NCBI GenBank assembly: GCA_963820095.1
Contig: CAWFZA010000021.1
Coordinates: 62,001-126,000 of the forward strand
DNA from: Roseiarcus sp963820095
Lineage (GTDB): Bacteria > Pseudomonadota > Alphaproteobacteria > Rhizobiales > Beijerinckiaceae
Reading direction: 5' to 3'
Length of the DNA: 64,000 nt
Under the pieces are notes generated by a model. The model ran no database searches. It was not told the DNA's origin and saw only the letters and a program-made list of their open reading frames with translations. The translations under genes were made by a program, and so were the position numbers. Shown piece by piece: positions 7,954-15,690 of this stretch. Within the stretch, counting starts at the first letter, position 1, and each line of letters opens with the position of its first letter.

Positions 7954-10733
7954 CGAGTTAGCCTTTCGAGAATGTCCCTCGCATGAACCTGGTCGGCCTT
8001 GTAATTGCCAGTGAGGGTGTACATGACCAGATTGACGCCGCTGCGGAGCGCGAGTTCGCGCTGCCGGGCCCCGCCGGGAATCAGCGGATAAAGCGGCCTC
8101 CGATCGGCGTCTTCGGCCCAGGCCGCTGCAAGATCGTCCGAGGCGATGACGATAGGTGAAACGCTGTCGCCGGCGCGGGCCGGGCGCTGAACGCGATCGT
8201 TTGGATCAGGCGGCGGGAGCGCTTCGATCCAGGTCTGCCCGATCGCGGTCCTGCCAACAATGCGGTCGAGCAGGTAGAAGGTCTTCGTCAGCACGTGATC
8301 GTGCGGAACCGGCTCAAGCTCCGGCACATCGACGCCTTCGAGGAACGTCCGCAACCAGAGCGCCTCCGCTGTAGGCGGCCCGCCGGGACGCGATGTCAGC
8401 GCGTCCCGGGTGTCGAAAACCATTGTGCCGCCGTTTTTCATGAACGCGGCGATGCGGGTGCGCGCTTCCGGCTTGGGCTGCGGCAGGCCGGCGACGATCG
8501 GCCAGTAGATGAGCGGATAGAACGCGAGTTCGTCTCGCGCCGGATCGAGCGCGACCGGCTCGGCAAGCTCGGCAGAGGTGCGGGATGCGAGCACGCGCGT
8601 CAGCGCCGTCAACCCGAGCTTTGAGGTTTCGTCGACCGACGCGTCGCCGGTCACGACGTAAGCGAGCCTTGTCGAGAGGGCGGCATCCATATCACGATCA
8701 GAGACCGGCGGCGCTTCGCCGGCTCGGGCCTGATAGGGAACGCCGGCGAGCCCCAGCACGCCGATGACGGCAAAGGCGGCAAGCGCTCCTCTGCGGCGCA
8801 ACTGCGCGCCGCCCATCAACCAAATCGAAACCAGCGCGTCGATCATCAGGCCCATAAGAGCCGCCGGCAAGAGCCAGCGGCGCAGATCGATCGGAGGGGC
8901 GATCGCAAGCGCGCCCTCATGGACGACAAGGGGCCCATAATTGGCGCGAGCAAGGGTCGCTCCCGGAGCCAAGGCGTTGACGGCGCGCAAGGAGTCCGGC
9001 GTTCCGTAAAAGCCCGGCGGGTGAAGCGGGTCGCCGACGCCGGAAAAATCCTCGCCGATCGGCTCCGCATTGGCCGGAGGAGGGCCGAGAACCCCGAAGC
9101 CGTTCAGCGTATGCAGGGGCGGCCGCGCGATCCCGTGCTCCCCAGCCTTCGCTTTCGCGGCTCCCTGGCCAGGGGCGTCGGCCTCCGCCACAATTCGGCG
9201 CAGCATATCGACGAAGAGACCGGACAAAGGCAAATTCGACCAAGTGGTGTCGGCAGTCACATGGAACAGCACGATGAGACCCTTGCCGCGCCGCTCGGCG
9301 GTGACGAGCGGGGTCCCGTCGGCGAGCCGCGCCCAGGTCTTTTCGGAAAGCCCAGTCTCCGGCTCGGCAAGCACTTGACGCGTCACCGTCACTTCCTGGG
9401 GCGCGGCGAGGCCAAAGAACGGACTGCCCGCCTCGAACGGCGCGATGTGCTTCGGGCTTTCCCAGGACAATGCGCCGCCCAGCAGGCGTCCGCCGCGGCG
9501 AAGAGCCGTCGGGGTCAAGGTATCGTCGCCGGCGGCGAGATGCGTGCCAGCGAAGCGCAACAGCACGCCGCCGTTGTCGAGGAATTGGGTGATCGCGTCG
9601 AGTTCCGGCCCGGGCGCGATGCTCATGTCGGCGAGGGCGAGGACCGAGGGCTTCTGCTCAAGCAGCGAAATGATCGGATCGGTCGAGGAATCATGCCACT
9701 CGCTGATATCGGCGAAGGGCTGCAATGCCCGCTTGAGATAATAGCTCGGCGCGAGCAGCGGTTGCGCGACGTCCGCGCTTGCGCCGGAAGCGATGGCGAC
9801 CCGACGCCGACGGGAGCGTTCATCAATGAGCCAGGCCGCCCCGGCTGAACGTTCGCCGTCGATGACGACCTGCGCGACGTCATTGCGCAATTCGACCGGC
9901 AGATCAAACCGGGCGCCAACCACCGATTTGGCGCCAAAGTCGAAGCTAGCCTTGCCGACTTCGCGTCCTTGGGCGTCGAGGGCGCGCACCACGCCGCTCG
10001 CTGGCGCGGTGGCGTCCGAGCGCGTGAGCAGGCCGGTCAGTGCGCCTGCCTCATTGTCGACGCCGTCGAGCGCGAGCGCGCCCCGGCCGTCCGTCACGAC
10101 CTCGGTGGAGTGGGCAATCGAGGCGAGTTCAGTCGAAAAGGCGCTTGCCCCCCCGAGTTCGACCCCATCGGCGATCCACAGGATGTCGGACCTCGGCTCG
10201 CCGGCGAGAAAGCGCTTAATTGCCGGCAACACCGCTTCGCGATCTGGCGCATAGGGAACCGGCGCCAGCGCCCGCAACCGGCCCTCGACCTCGGATCTGT
10301 CGAGCGGCGCGATGTCCTGCCCGCCCTGTGAGAGTGCTTCGACCGCCACGATTCGGCCGGATCGCGCCGCCGCCGCCGCGCGTTCGCGAACGAAGTCGAT
10401 TCGTTCGTCCCAAGTCGGGGCGGCGGCAAATCCGTCGTCAATCAAGACCAGAAGCGGCCCCGACCCGGAGAGAGCCGCGAGGCTGTTCCACAATGGTTGA
10501 GCCATGGCGAGGATGATGAGCGCTCCAATCGCGAGCCGGAGCGCCAGAATTGGCCAGGGCGTGCGCGCCGGCGTCGTCTCGTTCGGATCGAGTCCCAGGA
10601 GAAGCCGGAGCGGCGGGAATATCGTTTGACGCGGGCTCGGCGGCGTGACGCGCAGCAGGAAATAGAGACCGACAAGGCCGATCAGGGCCGCGAGAACAGC
10701 GGGAGCCGCGAAGGCGAGCGGCAGTCCGAACAT
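7950..10733 (-). CDS. DUF4159 domain membrane protein with BatA-like N-terminus
   Basis: 927-residue protein. The N-terminus is BatA-like, with a hydrophobic helix (PAVLAALIGLVGLYFLLRV) and a second at about residue 65. A VWA-like fold without a clear metal site follows (LLVLIDDGFAAAPTWDERID). Two more helices lie near residues 630-680. The C-terminal 220 residues are DUF4159 (RLAYVVTGDASVDETSKLGL; ELAFYPLIYWPI), itself a GATase-like fold. The gene is separated by 3 bases from the DUF58 gene and overlaps the next gene. It probably forms an inner-membrane complex with its operon partners; biochemical function is unknown. Confidence 0.88.
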   Translation of the reverse strand: MFGLPLAFAAPAVLAALIGLVGLYFLLRVTPPSPRQTIFPPLRLLLGLDPNETTPARTPWPILALRLAIGALIILAMAQPLWNSLAALSGSGPLLVLIDDGFAAAPTWDERIDFVRERAAAAARSGRIVAVEALSQGGQDIAPLDRSEVEGRLRALAPVPYAPDREAVLPAIKRFLAGEPRSDILWIADGVELGGASAFSTELASIAHSTEVVTDGRGALALDGVDNEAGALTGLLTRSDATAPASGVVRALDAQGREVGKASFDFGAKSVVGARFDLPVELRNDVAQVVIDGERSAGAAWLIDERSRRRRVAIASGASADVAQPLLAPSYYLKRALQPFADISEWHDSSTDPIISLLEQKPSVLALADMSIAPGPELDAITQFLDNGGVLLRFAGTHLAAGDDTLTPTALRRGGRLLGGALSWESPKHIAPFEAGSPFFGLAAPQEVTVTRQVLAEPETGLSEKTWARLADGTPLVTAERRGKGLIVLFHVTADTTWSNLPLSGLFVDMLRRIVAEADAPGQGAAKAKAGEHGIARPPLHTLNGFGVLGPPPANAEPIGEDFSGVGDPLHPPGFYGTPDSLRAVNALAPGATLARANYGPLVVHEGALAIAPPIDLRRWLLPAALMGLMIDALVSIWLMGGAQLRRRGALAAFAVIGVLGLAGVPYQARAGEAPPVSDRDMDAALSTRLAYVVTGDASVDETSKLGLTALTRVLASRTSAELAEPVALDPARDELAFYPLIYWPIVAGLPQPKPEARTRIAAFMKNGGTMVFDTRDALTSRPGGPPTAEALWLRTFLEGVDVPELEPVPHDHVLTKTFYLLDRIVGRTAIGQTWIEALPPPDPNDRVQRPARAGDSVSPIVIASDDLAAAWAEDADRRPLYPLIPGGARQRELALRSGVNLVMYTLTGNYKADQVHARDILERLTR

Positions 10734-10736
10734 CGC

Positions 10737-11642
10737 TCAGGCGCTCCTCAGACCCGCCCCGGGCTCGGGCGCGGATAGTCGCATGCGCAACGCCAGCAAC
10801 ATCTCCGCTGGCGATCCGTCAGTCCGGTGGATGCTCATGCCCCAGCCCGAGCGAGCGCAGATCGCCCGGATCGCTTCGCGATGAGCGGCGAGACGTGCGA
10901 GATAGGCGTTACGGAGGTTTTGCGCCCGCGGCGTTGTCATGCGCGTGAGGCCGGCGGGATGGAGAAACTCGGTATTGCCGGAGAACGGATAGGTCTCCTC
11001 GATCGGATCGACGATCATCGCCAGTTCGCCGATCGCGCCCTGCGCGCTCACGGCCCGGACCACCCGCGCAACCTCTTCGGGCTCCGAGAGAAAATCGCCG
11101 ATCATGAGAACCATCGAGCGCGGCGCGGCGGGCAGCGCGGGCGGCAAAGGAGCTTGCGAGGGACCCTGGAGGCGCTCATCGGTGGCGATCGCCTCGGCGA
11201 AGCGCTCGACGACGCCTTGCGTCGCCAACGGCCGGGTGAGACCGAGCAAGCCTGCGCGCTCGCCGCCGCGCACGCAAAGGTCCGCGAAAGCCAACGCCAG
11301 CAAGGCCGCTCGGTCGATCTTCGACGCCGGCGCTAAACTCGACGAGAATTGCATCGACGCCGACCGGTCGAACCAGATCCAGACCGTATGCGCGGCCTCC
11401 CACTCGCGCTCGCGCACGAAGGCGCGCTCTTCACGCGCCGAGCGACGCCAGTCGACTCGCGACGACGGTTCGCCGGACAGAAAAGGTCGAAATTGCCAGA
11501 AGGTCTCGCCCGAACCGGCGCGCCTGCGGCCATGAACGCCGTGCCGCACGGTCTGCGCCACGCGGCGGGCGGCGATGACCAGGCTCGGCAGACGGGCCGA
11601 AAGCGTCGCGGCGTCGCGACGGATGGAGGCCGGCAGCGTCAT
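10737..11642 (-). CDS. DUF58 domain protein, MoxR partner
   Basis: 301-residue soluble protein with the DUF58 hallmark RPFLSGEPSSRVDWRRSAR near residue 52, followed by a VWA-like strand with a MIDAS-type motif (WFDRSASMQ). DUF58 proteins are encoded beside MoxR AAA+ ATPases almost everywhere and are thought to bridge the ATPase and its membrane-bound VWA partners. The gene follows the MoxR gene by 19 bases and precedes the DUF4159 gene by 3 bases, so it is cotranscribed. The assignment is firm as a family; the molecular role is inferred. Confidence 0.92.
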   Translation of the reverse strand: MTLPASIRRDAATLSARLPSLVIAARRVAQTVRHGVHGRRRAGSGETFWQFRPFLSGEPSSRVDWRRSAREERAFVREREWEAAHTVWIWFDRSASMQFSSSLAPASKIDRAALLALAFADLCVRGGERAGLLGLTRPLATQGVVERFAEAIATDERLQGPSQAPLPPALPAAPRSMVLMIGDFLSEPEEVARVVRAVSAQGAIGELAMIVDPIEETYPFSGNTEFLHPAGLTRMTTPRAQNLRNAYLARLAAHREAIRAICARSGWGMSIHRTDGSPAEMLLALRMRLSAPEPGAGLRSA

Positions 11643-11661
11643 TGCGTCGAGCGCCGCCGGA

Positions 11662-12663
11662 TCATTGGATCGTCTTCGCCACGAGTTGTCCGATCACCGC
11701 CGAAATGGTCTCCCCCTCGGCGCGAGCGGCGAAGCTCAAAGCCATGCGGTGCTTGAGCGCGGGCTCGGCCAAAGTGGCGACGTCGTCGAGCGACGGCGAC
11801 AGGCGCCCGTCCACCAACGCGCGAGCCCGAGCAGCCAGCATCAACGCCTGCGCGGCGCGGGGTCCCGGCCCCCAGCCAATCCCCTTGGTGAGCTCCGGCT
11901 CCCCTTCGCCCGGACGGCCGGCCCGCACCAGGTCCAGTATCGCCTCGACCACGCGATCGCCAATTGGGGCCCTCCGCACCAGTCGCTGGGCGGCCATTAG
12001 ATCCTCCGCCGTCATCACGGGCTTCGGGCGCGCCTCGCGCTCGCCTGTTGTCTCGATCAGAATACGGCGTTCAGCGGCCCGATCAGGGTAGCCGACGTCG
12101 ATCTGCAACAAGAACCGATCGAGCTGCGCCTCGGGAAGCGGGTAAGCGCCTTCCTGTTCAAGCGGGTTCTGGGTCGCCAGAACATGGAAAGGCCGCGGCA
12201 AATCGTACCGCACCCCCGCCACTGTGATGTGATGCTCCTGCATCGCCTGCAGCAGCGCGGACTGGGTGCGGGGGCTCGCGCGGTTGATCTCGTCGGCCAT
12301 TAGCAACTGAGCGAAGATCGGACCCCTGATGAAGCGGAATCCGCGCTTGCCGTCGTGACCTTCCTCCATCACCTCGGAGCCGAGAATGTCGGTCGGCATC
12401 AGATCGGGCGTGAACTGCACACGGAGGGCGTCGAGGCCCACGACGATTCCCAAGGTCTCGACGAGCTTGGTCTTGGCCAGTCCCGGCACGCCGATCAACA
12501 ATCCGTGTCCGCCTGCCAACAATGTCGCAAGGGTCAGGTCGACAACCCGCTGCTGACCAAAAATAACCCCGCCGACCTCGGTTCGCACGGCGGCGATGCG
12601 CTCAAGGGCCACGTCGGCTTCGCGAGTCAACTGGGCGGGATCAGCAATATTGGTCACATTCAT
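11662..12663 (-). CDS. MoxR family AAA+ ATPase
   Basis: AAA+ chaperone-like ATPase of about 333 residues. Start chosen at ATG 12663 (MNVTNIADPAQ) because an AAGGA box lies just upstream and homologues begin there; a longer upstream reading has no family character. Motifs are Walker A GVPGLAKTKLVE, Walker B LLMADEINRASPRTQSAL, a sensor-1 region in VLATQNPLEQEGAYPLPEAQ, and the lid domain. It heads the MoxR-DUF58-DUF4159 operon and is divergent, across 96 bases, from the DUF1285 gene. MoxR ATPases remodel or activate partner complexes, often with VWA proteins. Confidence 0.95.
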   Translation of the reverse strand: MNVTNIADPAQLTREADVALERIAAVRTEVGGVIFGQQRVVDLTLATLLAGGHGLLIGVPGLAKTKLVETLGIVVGLDALRVQFTPDLMPTDILGSEVMEEGHDGKRGFRFIRGPIFAQLLMADEINRASPRTQSALLQAMQEHHITVAGVRYDLPRPFHVLATQNPLEQEGAYPLPEAQLDRFLLQIDVGYPDRAAERRILIETTGEREARPKPVMTAEDLMAAQRLVRRAPIGDRVVEAILDLVRAGRPGEGEPELTKGIGWGPGPRAAQALMLAARARALVDGRLSPSLDDVATLAEPALKHRMALSFAARAEGETISAVIGQLVAKTIQ

Positions 12664-12759
12664 CGGCTCGTCCTTGCGCCACCTAGGGCGTTTTGTTTTT
12701 ATCCTCAAGCGCACTAGATTGAGCGCGCGTCCTTTCGGCACAAGCCCCAAAGCAAGCAA

Positions 12760-13383
12760 ATGTCGGATCCGCCCACAAAGAAGCTCGAGAATAACGCAGA
12801 GCTGACCCGCCCGCCGGAAGGCGCTCTGCGAGGACTCGGCGAGGCGACGACTGGGCGTTTGCGCGGCCTTGGGCCGGCGCCTTCTTGGAACCCACCGGAT
12901 TGCGGCGAGATCGACATGCGCATCGCTGCCGATGGAACATGGTTTTATTGTGGCTCGCCGATTGGCCGGGCGCCGCTCGTCCGGCTCTTCGCGTCCATCA
13001 TGCGCAAGGAAGGCGATCGTCATGTCCTGGTGACGCCCGTCGAAAAAGTCGGCGTCAAGGTCGACGACGCGCCGTTTCTAGCGGTCGAGATGTCCATCCG
13101 GGCCGCAACCCACCACCCGCAACTCATGTTCCGCACCAACGTCGACGACGTGGTTGCGGTCGACGCGGAGCACCCGCTTCGCTTCGAGCGCGGCGCCTCA
13201 GATGGCCTGAAGCCTTACGTAAAGGTCAGGGGCGACCTTTGGGCGCTGATCAAGCGGGCGCTGTTCTATGATCTCGTCGCCCTCGGCCGGACGGAGCGGG
13301 TCGAAACAAAGGACTGGTTCGGCGTGCGCTCGGGCGGTTTCTTCTTCCCGATGTGCCCGGCGAGCGAGATCGAAGGGCTTTGA
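12760..13383 (+). CDS. DUF1285 domain-containing protein
   Basis: 207-residue cytoplasmic protein of the DUF1285 family, conserved in proteobacteria and of unknown function. The conserved core includes WFYCGSPIGRAPLVRLFASI and a C-terminal IRSGGFFFPMC-like ending (FGVRSGGFFFPMC). It starts a plus-strand run with the NUDIX hydrolase, DUF6111 protein and CCA-adding enzyme; the genes overlap by a few bases, so one transcript is likely. The promoter should lie in the 96-base divergent gap to moxR. Confidence 0.88.
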   Translation: MSDPPTKKLENNAELTRPPEGALRGLGEATTGRLRGLGPAPSWNPPDCGEIDMRIAADGTWFYCGSPIGRAPLVRLFASIMRKEGDRHVLVTPVEKVGVKVDDAPFLAVEMSIRAATHHPQLMFRTNVDDVVAVDAEHPLRFERGASDGLKPYVKVRGDLWALIKRALFYDLVALGRTERVETKDWFGVRSGGFFFPMCPASEIEGL

Positions 13384-14036
13384 CCGCCGACCTCATCTCC
13401 GATCCAAGTCCCACTACGCTGCGCGCGCTGGCGCGTGGCAAGCTCCGGCAATCGCTAAGCTTGAGCGACCTCGAGCGGGCCGCGCCGACCGGCATGAGCG
13501 ACGACGCTCCCGATGGGCGGCGGCCGGAACTCGTTGCGCTAGCGCCATTGCGTCCGGCCGCGGTGCTTTTGCCGATCGTTGTGCGGCCTAGCGGACTGAG
13601 TGTCCTCCTGACCTTGCGGGCCTCGGATATGCGCGCTCATTCGGGTCAAGTGGCCTTTCCCGGCGGAAAGATCGACGGAGACGAGACCCCGCGCCAGGCT
13701 GCGCTGCGTGAGGCGTACGAAGAAGTCGGACTCGAGGAGCGGTTCGTCGAGCCGCTCGGCTGGCTCGACCCCTACTTCACCGGCACGGGATTCCGAGTCG
13801 CTCCTCTGGTCGCGCTGGTCGCACCGTCCTTCGCGCTGAAAATCAACAAGCTTGAGGTCGACGAGGTCTTCGAAACGCCTTTCGCCTTTCTCATGGACGC
13901 GGCCAACCACCGGCTTGAAGAGCGCGAATGGCAGGGGCGCCGGCGAAAATACTACGCCATGCCGCATGAAGGGCGGTATATTTGGGGGGCGACCGCCGGA
14001 ATTCTGCGCAACCTGTATGAGAAGCTCACCTCCTGA
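13380..14036 (+). CDS. NUDIX hydrolase, CoA pyrophosphatase type
   Basis: About 218 residues. The NUDIX box is complete: GGKIDGDETPRQAALREAYE followed by EVGL, matching Gx5Ex7REUxEExGU. The preceding LRASDMRAHSGQVAFPGG matches the CoA-diphosphatase (YeaB/NudL) subfamily signature, so cleavage of CoA or a related nucleotide into phosphopantetheine and ADP is likely. The start is uncertain. TTG 13380 overlaps the stop of DUF1285 and follows a GAAGGG box; ATG 13353 and an internal ATG at 13494 are alternatives. It ends in TGATG, overlapping the DUF6111 start. Confidence 0.88.
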   Translation: MTADLISDPSPTTLRALARGKLRQSLSLSDLERAAPTGMSDDAPDGRRPELVALAPLRPAAVLLPIVVRPSGLSVLLTLRASDMRAHSGQVAFPGGKIDGDETPRQAALREAYEEVGLEERFVEPLGWLDPYFTGTGFRVAPLVALVAPSFALKINKLEVDEVFETPFAFLMDAANHRLEEREWQGRRRKYYAMPHEGRYIWGATAGILRNLYEKLTS

Positions 14037-14296
14037 TGGGCAGGACTGTCCTCGAACCGCTGGCGCTGTTCCTGAGCCCGTTCTTGGTTTACGCCCTCTA
14101 CCTCGCGGTGCGGTCCCGCTATCCGCTCGAAATTGAGCATTGGACGCGCGGCCGGGTCTCGATCATGACGCTGATCGGGCTCGCGGCCGCGGTGCTCGGC
14201 CTCGTCGCCGTCAACGCCTTCGCGCCCCGGGGACGGGGCGTTTACGTCCCGGCGCATGTCGAAAACGGGGTGTTGGTCCCGGGGCGGTTCGAATGA
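14036..14296 (+). CDS. DUF6111 family small membrane protein
   Basis: 86-residue protein with two hydrophobic helices: residues about 6-24 (LALFLSPFLVYALYLAV) and about 44-62 (TLIGLAAAVLGLVAVNAF). They are joined by a short basic loop, and a polar tail ends GVYVPAHVENGVLVPGRFE. This architecture and the tail match DUF6111, regularly found between the NUDIX gene and cca in Hyphomicrobiales. Start and stop both overlap the neighbours (TGATG and ATGA). Function unknown. Confidence 0.85.
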   Translation: MGRTVLEPLALFLSPFLVYALYLAVRSRYPLEIEHWTRGRVSIMTLIGLAAAVLGLVAVNAFAPRGRGVYVPAHVENGVLVPGRFE

Positions 14297-15592
14297 CCGC
14301 CCTTCCGGGCCTTGCGGACGGAAAGCTCAAGGATCGGACGCTGCTCGCGCAAGGTCCGCTCGCCCGGGCGCTCGAAGCGCTGAACGGCGGGGGCGAGGAG
14401 GCCCGCCTCGTCGGCGGCGCGGTGCGCGATCTTGCGCTTGGGGAGCGGGCGGTCGATTTCGACCTTGCGACGACCGCGACGACCGATGAGGTCATCCGCC
14501 GCTCGGAGCAGGCGGGGTTCAAGGTCGCCCTGACCGGGGTCAAGCATGGCACGGTGACGGTCGTCGTCGATGGGCGCCCGATCGAAACGACGACGTTGCG
14601 GGAGGACATCGAGACCGACGGCCGGTGGGCCAAGGTGAGGTTCGGCCGGGATTTCGCCGCCGACGCGCGGCGGCGCGACTTCACCATCAACGCGCTGTCG
14701 GTGGGGCGCGACGGAACGGTCCACGATTATGTCGGCGGCCTTGAGGATCTCGCCGCCGGACGGGTGCGCTTCATCGGGGATGCGGGGCTGCGGATTCGCG
14801 AGGATTATCTGCGCATTCTACGATTCTTCCGCTTCTCGGCGCGCTACGGCGGTGAGCTCGACCGCGAGGCCCTTTCGGCAGCGATCCGCGCGCGCAACCG
14901 CCTCTCGCGCCTGTCGCGCGAGCGGGTGCGGGCCGAACTGATGAAGCTGCTCGCGGCGCCGCGAGCAAGCGAGGTGGTGCAGGCGATGGGCGAGACCGGC
15001 TTTCTCGAGCCGATCCTCGGCGGCGTCGGTTTAGCGAGACGCCTCAGTCGCCTCATCGCAATCGAGGCTGCACGCGGCGTGGGCGCCGACGTCCTCCTGC
15101 GACTAGCAGCGCTCGGCGTCACCGTCCCGGAAGATGCGGAGCGGCTACGCGACAGGCTGCGTCTCGCAAACGCCGAAGCCGACCGGCTGAGATCCGCCGC
15201 CGAGGCTGTTACACGGCTGCACGGGATCACGGCGCCCCCGTCGTTCCACGGCCTCAGAGCTCTGCTCTTCAACGCCGGACGCGAGGCCGCGCGCGACGCA
15301 CTTGCCCTCGCCCAGGCCGAACTCGGAAGCGCCTCCGTTGGATGCCGCCTTTACGGCGGCCGATCACTTTCTACGCGACGCGCCGGAACCCAAGCTCCCG
15401 ATCAGTGGCGCGGACCTGATCGCGCGAGGCGTCGCGACCGGGAGGCCGGTCGGACGGGCGCTGCGCGCCTTCCAGGCGCTGTGGATCCGCGCAGGCTTCC
15501 CCAAGGAGCCAGAGACGCTGACGCGCCTCCTCGAGGAGGCGGTCGCGGAATCAGGAGCGACGCAGGAGATTGGAAGGAGCCACGGTGACTGA
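14293..15592 (+). CDS. cca: CCA tRNA nucleotidyltransferase (frameshifted near 3' end)
   Basis: Adds or repairs the 3'-CCA end of tRNAs. The catalytic head is intact: LVGGAVRDLALG and the two-aspartate motif VDFDLATT, then RRDFTINAL and the RNA-binding region (ILRFFRFSARYG). The 3' third is shifted by an extra base near 15322. Frame one reads LALAQAELGSASVG and becomes nonsense. The next frame continues with SEAPPLDAAFTAADHFL and a typical C-terminus to 15592. ATG 14293 overlaps the DUF6111 stop. The enzyme is normally essential when CCA is not encoded, so a sequencing error is the best reading of the shift. Confidence 0.88.
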
Positions 15593-15641
15593 GCCCATTG
15601 GGGCCGCCTCACCGCGCCGAACCGCCTACGGTCCCGAGACG

Positions 15642-15676
15642 ACGCCTCCGAGAGGCATGCGTGGGCTCGGAGGCGT
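15642..15676. terminator. Inverted repeat between convergent cca and rne genes
   Basis: A perfect 11-bp inverted repeat (ACGCCTCCGAG / CTCGGAGGCGT) with a 13-base loop lies in the 98-base gap between the ends of cca and rne. Its position suits a bidirectional terminator. No T tract follows on either strand, so it may act with Rho or as an mRNA 3'-stabilising hairpin. Confidence 0.5.
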
Positions 15677-15690
15677 GCAACTCGGACGAT